Positions 6,260 to 8,020 of a stretch of 8,020 nucleotides of DNA are shown one piece after another. The notes beneath the pieces were generated by a model that ran no database searches, was not told the origin of the DNA, and saw nothing but the letters and a program-made list of their open reading frames with translations. The translations under genes were made by a program, and so were the position numbers. The stretch is from positions 1-8,020 of the forward strand of contig JANRJB010000192.1 of the NCBI GenBank assembly GCA_033764265.1, written 5' to 3'. The stretch is from VGEM01 sp033764265. GTDB lineage: Bacteria > Pseudomonadota > Alphaproteobacteria > Rhodospirillales > Rhodospirillaceae. Within the stretch, counting starts at the first letter, position 1. Each line of letters begins with the position of its first letter.

Positions 6260-7009
6260 GTGTCGCCCGCCCCGTTGAAGACCATGATCGTCGACGACGA
6301 GCCGCTCGCCATCGAGCGGCTGCAGATTTTGTGCGCGCGCCTTCCCGGCCTCAGCCTGGTCGGGACCGCCGGCGACGGCGCGGGCGCGCTGCGGCTGATC
6401 GAGGCCCTGGCGCCCGACCTGATCCTGCTCGACATCCAGATGCCGGAGATGGACGGCATGGCGGTGGCGCGCGCGCTGGCCGGCCGCGCCCACCGCCCGG
6501 CGGTGATCTTCGTCACCGCCTTCGACCAGTTCGCGGTCGCGGCCTTCGACGTCGCCGCGGCCGATTACCTGTTGAAGCCGGTCGCGCCCGACCGCCTGGA
6601 ACGGGCCATCGACCGCGTGCGCGGCCAGCTCGGCACCGCGGCCGCTGCGCCGTCGCCCGTGGCGGCGACCGGCGGGGACTTCGTCAAGGACTTCTGGGTG
6701 CCGCACCGCGCCGAGATCGTGCGCATCGCCGCGTCCGAAATCGACCTGATCTCGGCCGAGCGCGACTACATGCGCCTGCACGTCGGGCCGAAATCGTACC
6801 TGATGCACGAGACCATCATGGAGCTGGAACGCAAGCTCGATCCTGGCCAGTTCGTGCGCATCCACCGTTCCACCATCGTCAACCGGGCGCGCATCACGGG
6901 CTTCAAGCACGACGGCGCCGGGGCGTGGCACGTGCAGCTGCGCGACGGACAGTCGTTTCGGGTGGGCCGCACCTACCTGGCCAACGCCCGCGCCATCGCC
7001 GGGCGATAG
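6260..7009 (+). CDS. LytTR-type response regulator (LytR/AlgR family)
   Basis: A 249-residue two-domain transcription regulator. The receiver domain (about 7-122) has acidic residues D12-D13, phosphoacceptor D58 in LLDIQMPEMDG, T86 (FVTAF) and K106 (LLKPV). A linker rich in Ala/Pro (125-138) leads to the LytTR DNA-binding domain (about 141-246), seen in ISAERDYMRLHV, LDPGQFVRIHRSTIVN and GRTYLANARA. LytTR proteins bind paired 9-base direct repeats one face of the helix apart. The start is uncertain: a GTG at 6260 gives MSPAPLKTMIVDDEP, while a TTG at 6275 would give the more usual MKTMIVDDEP; neither has a good ribosome binding site, so translation probably depends on coupling to the kinase gene 16 bases upstream. 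Predicted targets are the sites at 5042-5074 and 7653-7685. Confidence 0.93.
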   Translation: MSPAPLKTMIVDDEPLAIERLQILCARLPGLSLVGTAGDGAGALRLIEALAPDLILLDIQMPEMDGMAVARALAGRAHRPAVIFVTAFDQFAVAAFDVAAADYLLKPVAPDRLERAIDRVRGQLGTAAAAPSPVAATGGDFVKDFWVPHRAEIVRIAASEIDLISAERDYMRLHVGPKSYLMHETIMELERKLDPGQFVRIHRSTIVNRARITGFKHDGAGAWHVQLRDGQSFRVGRTYLANARAIAGR

Positions 7010-7012
7010 CCC

Positions 7013-7044
7013 AAAAAAAGCGGGTGGGGCTGGGCCCCACCCGC
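7013..7044 (-). terminator. Intrinsic terminator of the urcA-like gene
   Basis: GCGGGTGGGGC (7020-7030) and GCCCCACCCGC (7034-7044) form a perfect 11-base stem with a 3-base loop. On the minus strand it is followed directly by seven T (A7 at 7013-7019 on the plus strand), a textbook rho-independent terminator 24 bases after the urcA-like stop. The regulator gene on the plus strand ends only 3 bases before the A-tract; for that direction the hairpin lacks a U-tract, though it may still slow polymerase or stabilise the 3' end. Confidence 0.92.
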
Positions 7045-7068
7045 GGCAGTCATCGGGGACGTGTGCGG

Positions 7069-7440
7069 TTAGTTGGCGGCGGCGACGTTGGTGGTGGCTT
7101 CGACGGCCGCGATCACCGCGTCGTACTGCTTGGTCGCGTTGGCTTGGGCGGTCTTGACGCAGGCGCTGTAGATGCGGTGCAGCGCGATCTGGGCCGGCGC
7201 GGCGGAGGGCGCACACGCACGCTCGGCGGCCTGCTTCAGGCGGTGCTGCAGGGTGTCGCGGCCGGCGTCCGAGGTCAGATCGAGGTCGGCGTAATCGACC
7301 GTGATCGAGCGGGTGGTGACCGGCATGGCGTCGCCGGCCTGCGACGGGGCGGGCAGGGCGGCCAGCGCCAAGGTCGCGCCGATCAGGGCGGCGACCGACA
7401 GGGTGCGGGCTGAACGGGTGGGGGCTGCAACGGCGAACAT
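7069..7440 (-). CDS. UrcA family exported protein
   Basis: A 123-residue protein with a signal peptide (hydrophobic core about 14-30, likely cleavage after SQA at residue 35). The mature part has the UrcA pattern: ITVDYADLDLTSDAGRDTLQHRLKQAAERAC with C76, followed by a second cysteine C94 in YSACVKTA, which probably form a disulfide. UrcA-family proteins are small, secreted, of unknown function, and occur in many copies in Sphingomonadales and Caulobacterales. The ATG at 7440 is preceded by AAGGAG (plus 7447-7452) with six bases between. It is a single-gene unit with its own strong terminator, divergent from the DUF3750 gene across 332 bases and convergent with the LytTR regulator gene. Confidence 0.88.
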   Translation of the reverse strand: MFAVAAPTRSARTLSVAALIGATLALAALPAPSQAGDAMPVTTRSITVDYADLDLTSDAGRDTLQHRLKQAAERACAPSAAPAQIALHRIYSACVKTAQANATKQYDAVIAAVEATTNVAAAN

Positions 7441-7490
7441 GGCGGGCTCCTTCAGGGTTTTTCTTTGCGGCTTCGGTGGGTTCGGGGGTT

Positions 7491-7522
7491 GGATGGCCCC
7501 GGCTTCAGGACCGAGGCCATCC
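7491..7522. repeat. Inverted repeat GGATGGCC ... GGCCATCC
   Basis: Perfect 8-base arms at 7491-7498 and 7515-7522, separated by 16 bases, lie 50-82 bases upstream of the urcA-like start. It could be a hairpin in the 5' leader of that message or a regulator site. No family of regulator can be named from it. Confidence 0.4.
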
Positions 7523-7652
7523 GGGTCTCTGCGACGCGGCGAAGAGGGGTAAGCAACTCCGTCGCGTCGAGGCAGACCCTAGGCCCATGCTCGTGCGCCG
7601 TCGCGCGGGCTTCGACCGGTGCCACGCCGGCTTCAACAAAGGCGCTTGGCGG

Positions 7653-7685
7653 CGACCAACGGCGCACCCATATCGACCAACGCCG
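7653..7685 (-). promoter_or_regulatory. Predicted LytTR binding site upstream of the DUF3750 gene
   Basis: CGACCAACGGC at 7653-7663 and CGACCAACGCC at 7674-7684 repeat with the same 21-base period, the same order of variant halves and the same strand as the site before the kinase gene. The first 11 bases and the last 13 bases of the two sites are identical, while the spacer between them differs (2 of 9 alike), as expected for two binding sites and not for a duplicated segment. The half-sites read GCCGTTGGT and GGCGTTGGT on the minus strand. The end lies 87 bases before the DUF3750 ATG. A further half-site-like CGGCCAGCGGC (9 of 11) follows at 7695-7705, again at 21 bases. Confidence 0.62.
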
Positions 7686-7729
7686 TGCCAGAACCGGCCA
7701 GCGGCCGGGGACTCGCCGCCCGGAACCGG

Positions 7730-7735
7730 GATAAA
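7730..7735 (+). promoter_or_regulatory. Possible -10 box of the DUF3750 gene
   Basis: GATAAA within GGGATAAACTG is the best -10-like sequence between the predicted LytTR site and the ATG at 7773, matching four of six consensus bases. No matching -35 box is visible, which fits but does not prove dependence on an activator. The leader would be about 30 bases and include the AGGA at 7759-7762. Confidence 0.3.
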
Positions 7736-7772
7736 CTGCCCCCTTCGCTAGGCGGATCAGGATTTTCGTTCG

Positions 7773-8020
7773 ATGACCCGTATCTTTCGGTATGCCGCGC
7801 TCGCCCTCGTCGTCCTGTCGGCCGGGCCGCTGGTGCGCATGACGTTCGACAGCGCGGTCCAGGCCCAGGACCCCCGCGCGCGAGATTGGCGGGCGGCATC
7901 GGCCCCGGCCGGCTGGGCGCCGGCCCCGGACGATCATCCCGACGCGGTCGTCCAGGCCTACTGCGCGCCGGTGGTGCGCTGGCGCGGCGCGTTCGGCGAC
8001 CATTGCTGGGTGGCGGCCAA
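7773..8020 (+). CDS. DUF3750 family protein, N-terminal part (3' end outside window)
   Basis: The first 82 residues are seen before the window ends. It begins with a hydrophobic segment (about 5-21, FRYAALALVVLSAGPLV) that is a signal anchor or signal peptide. Then comes the start of the DUF3750 domain: DWRAASAPAGWAP followed by HPDAVVQAYCAPVVRWRGAFGDHCWVAA, matching the family pattern of an acidic -x-A-V-V-Q-x-Y-x-A ... W-R/K-G-x-F-x-x-H-x-W-x-x-x. The function of the family is unknown; its conserved His and Trp suggest an enzyme, possibly of cell-envelope type (inference). The ATG at 7773 has a weak AGGA ten bases before it. The gene is divergent from the urcA-like gene and has a predicted LytTR site in its upstream region, linking it to the two-component system at 5119-7009. 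Confidence 0.72.
   Translation, partial: MTRIFRYAALALVVLSAGPLVRMTFDSAVQAQDPRARDWRAASAPAGWAPAPDDHPDAVVQAYCAPVVRWRGAFGDHCWVAA

Larger units (their letters stand above)
7441..7772. other. Intergenic region of 332 bases between divergent urcA-like and DUF3750 genes
   Basis: No gene is supported; the open frames across it lack ribosome binding sites or family features. It contains the urcA-like ribosome binding site at 7447-7452, an inverted repeat at 7491-7522, a predicted LytTR site at 7653-7685 with a weaker extra half-site at 7695-7705, a -10-like box near 7730 and a weak AGGA at 7759-7762 before the DUF3750 start. Confidence 0.6.

Noticed and set aside
4411..6516. Open frame of 701 codons on the minus strand opposite greB, the kinase and the regulator
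   Set aside because: Same kind of compositional shadow; the plus-strand genes have complete family signatures.
6152..7216. Open frame of 354 codons on the minus strand over the regulator gene and terminator
   Set aside because: It runs through the perfect intrinsic terminator at 7013-7044 and opposite a complete LytTR regulator, so it cannot be a sensible gene.
7452..8003. Open frame of 183 codons on the minus strand between the urcA-like and DUF3750 genes
   Set aside because: Arg/Gly/Pro-rich product without a family, lying opposite the DUF3750 coding start and over the predicted regulatory sites.

Overview
This is a GC-rich bacterial chromosomal window, most likely from an alphaproteobacterium near the Sphingomonadales or Caulobacterales. 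The reasons are the base composition, the long meaningless open frames opposite real genes, a UrcA-family exported protein, a paired LytS-type kinase and LytTR regulator, and a dispersed GTCATGCCGGA / CCGGGGTGAC palindromic repeat of the kind common between genes in that class. There is no rRNA, tRNA, CRISPR array, phage gene or transposase. Family calls come from motif recognition only; no database search was run.

Layout. Positions 2-202 hold the C-terminal end of a DUF2442 protein. An organic hydroperoxide resistance protein (Ohr) gene converges on it (242-673, minus). A 318-base gap (674-991) holds a dispersed palindromic repeat bracketed by an 11-base inverted repeat. Next to it lies a 13-base tandem repeat that runs over the stop codon of the following gene. 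Positions 992-3430 (minus) are a two-gene operon for exported hydrolases: a tannase/feruloyl-esterase family enzyme, then a metallo-beta-lactamase-fold hydrolase. Divergent from it at 3564 starts an SDR oxidoreductase with a Tat-like leader, followed 10 bases later by greB. Positions 5119-7009 encode a LytS/AlgZ-type sensor kinase and its LytTR response regulator. A perfect intrinsic terminator at 7013-7044 serves a convergent urcA-like gene (7069-7440, minus). After a 332-base gap, a DUF3750 membrane or exported protein gene starts at 7773 and runs off the window.

Main observation. The 9-mer CGACCAACG occurs as a pair with exactly 21 bases between starts in two places: just upstream of the kinase gene (5042-5074) and upstream of the DUF3750 gene (7653-7685). 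Read on the minus strand, the half-sites (GCCGTTGGT or GGCGTTGGT, 12-base spacer) fit the published LytTR-type binding pattern of two 9-base direct repeats about two helical turns apart. This suggests that the regulator encoded at 6260-7009 controls its own operon and the DUF3750 gene, giving a small predicted regulon for two otherwise uncharacterised modules.
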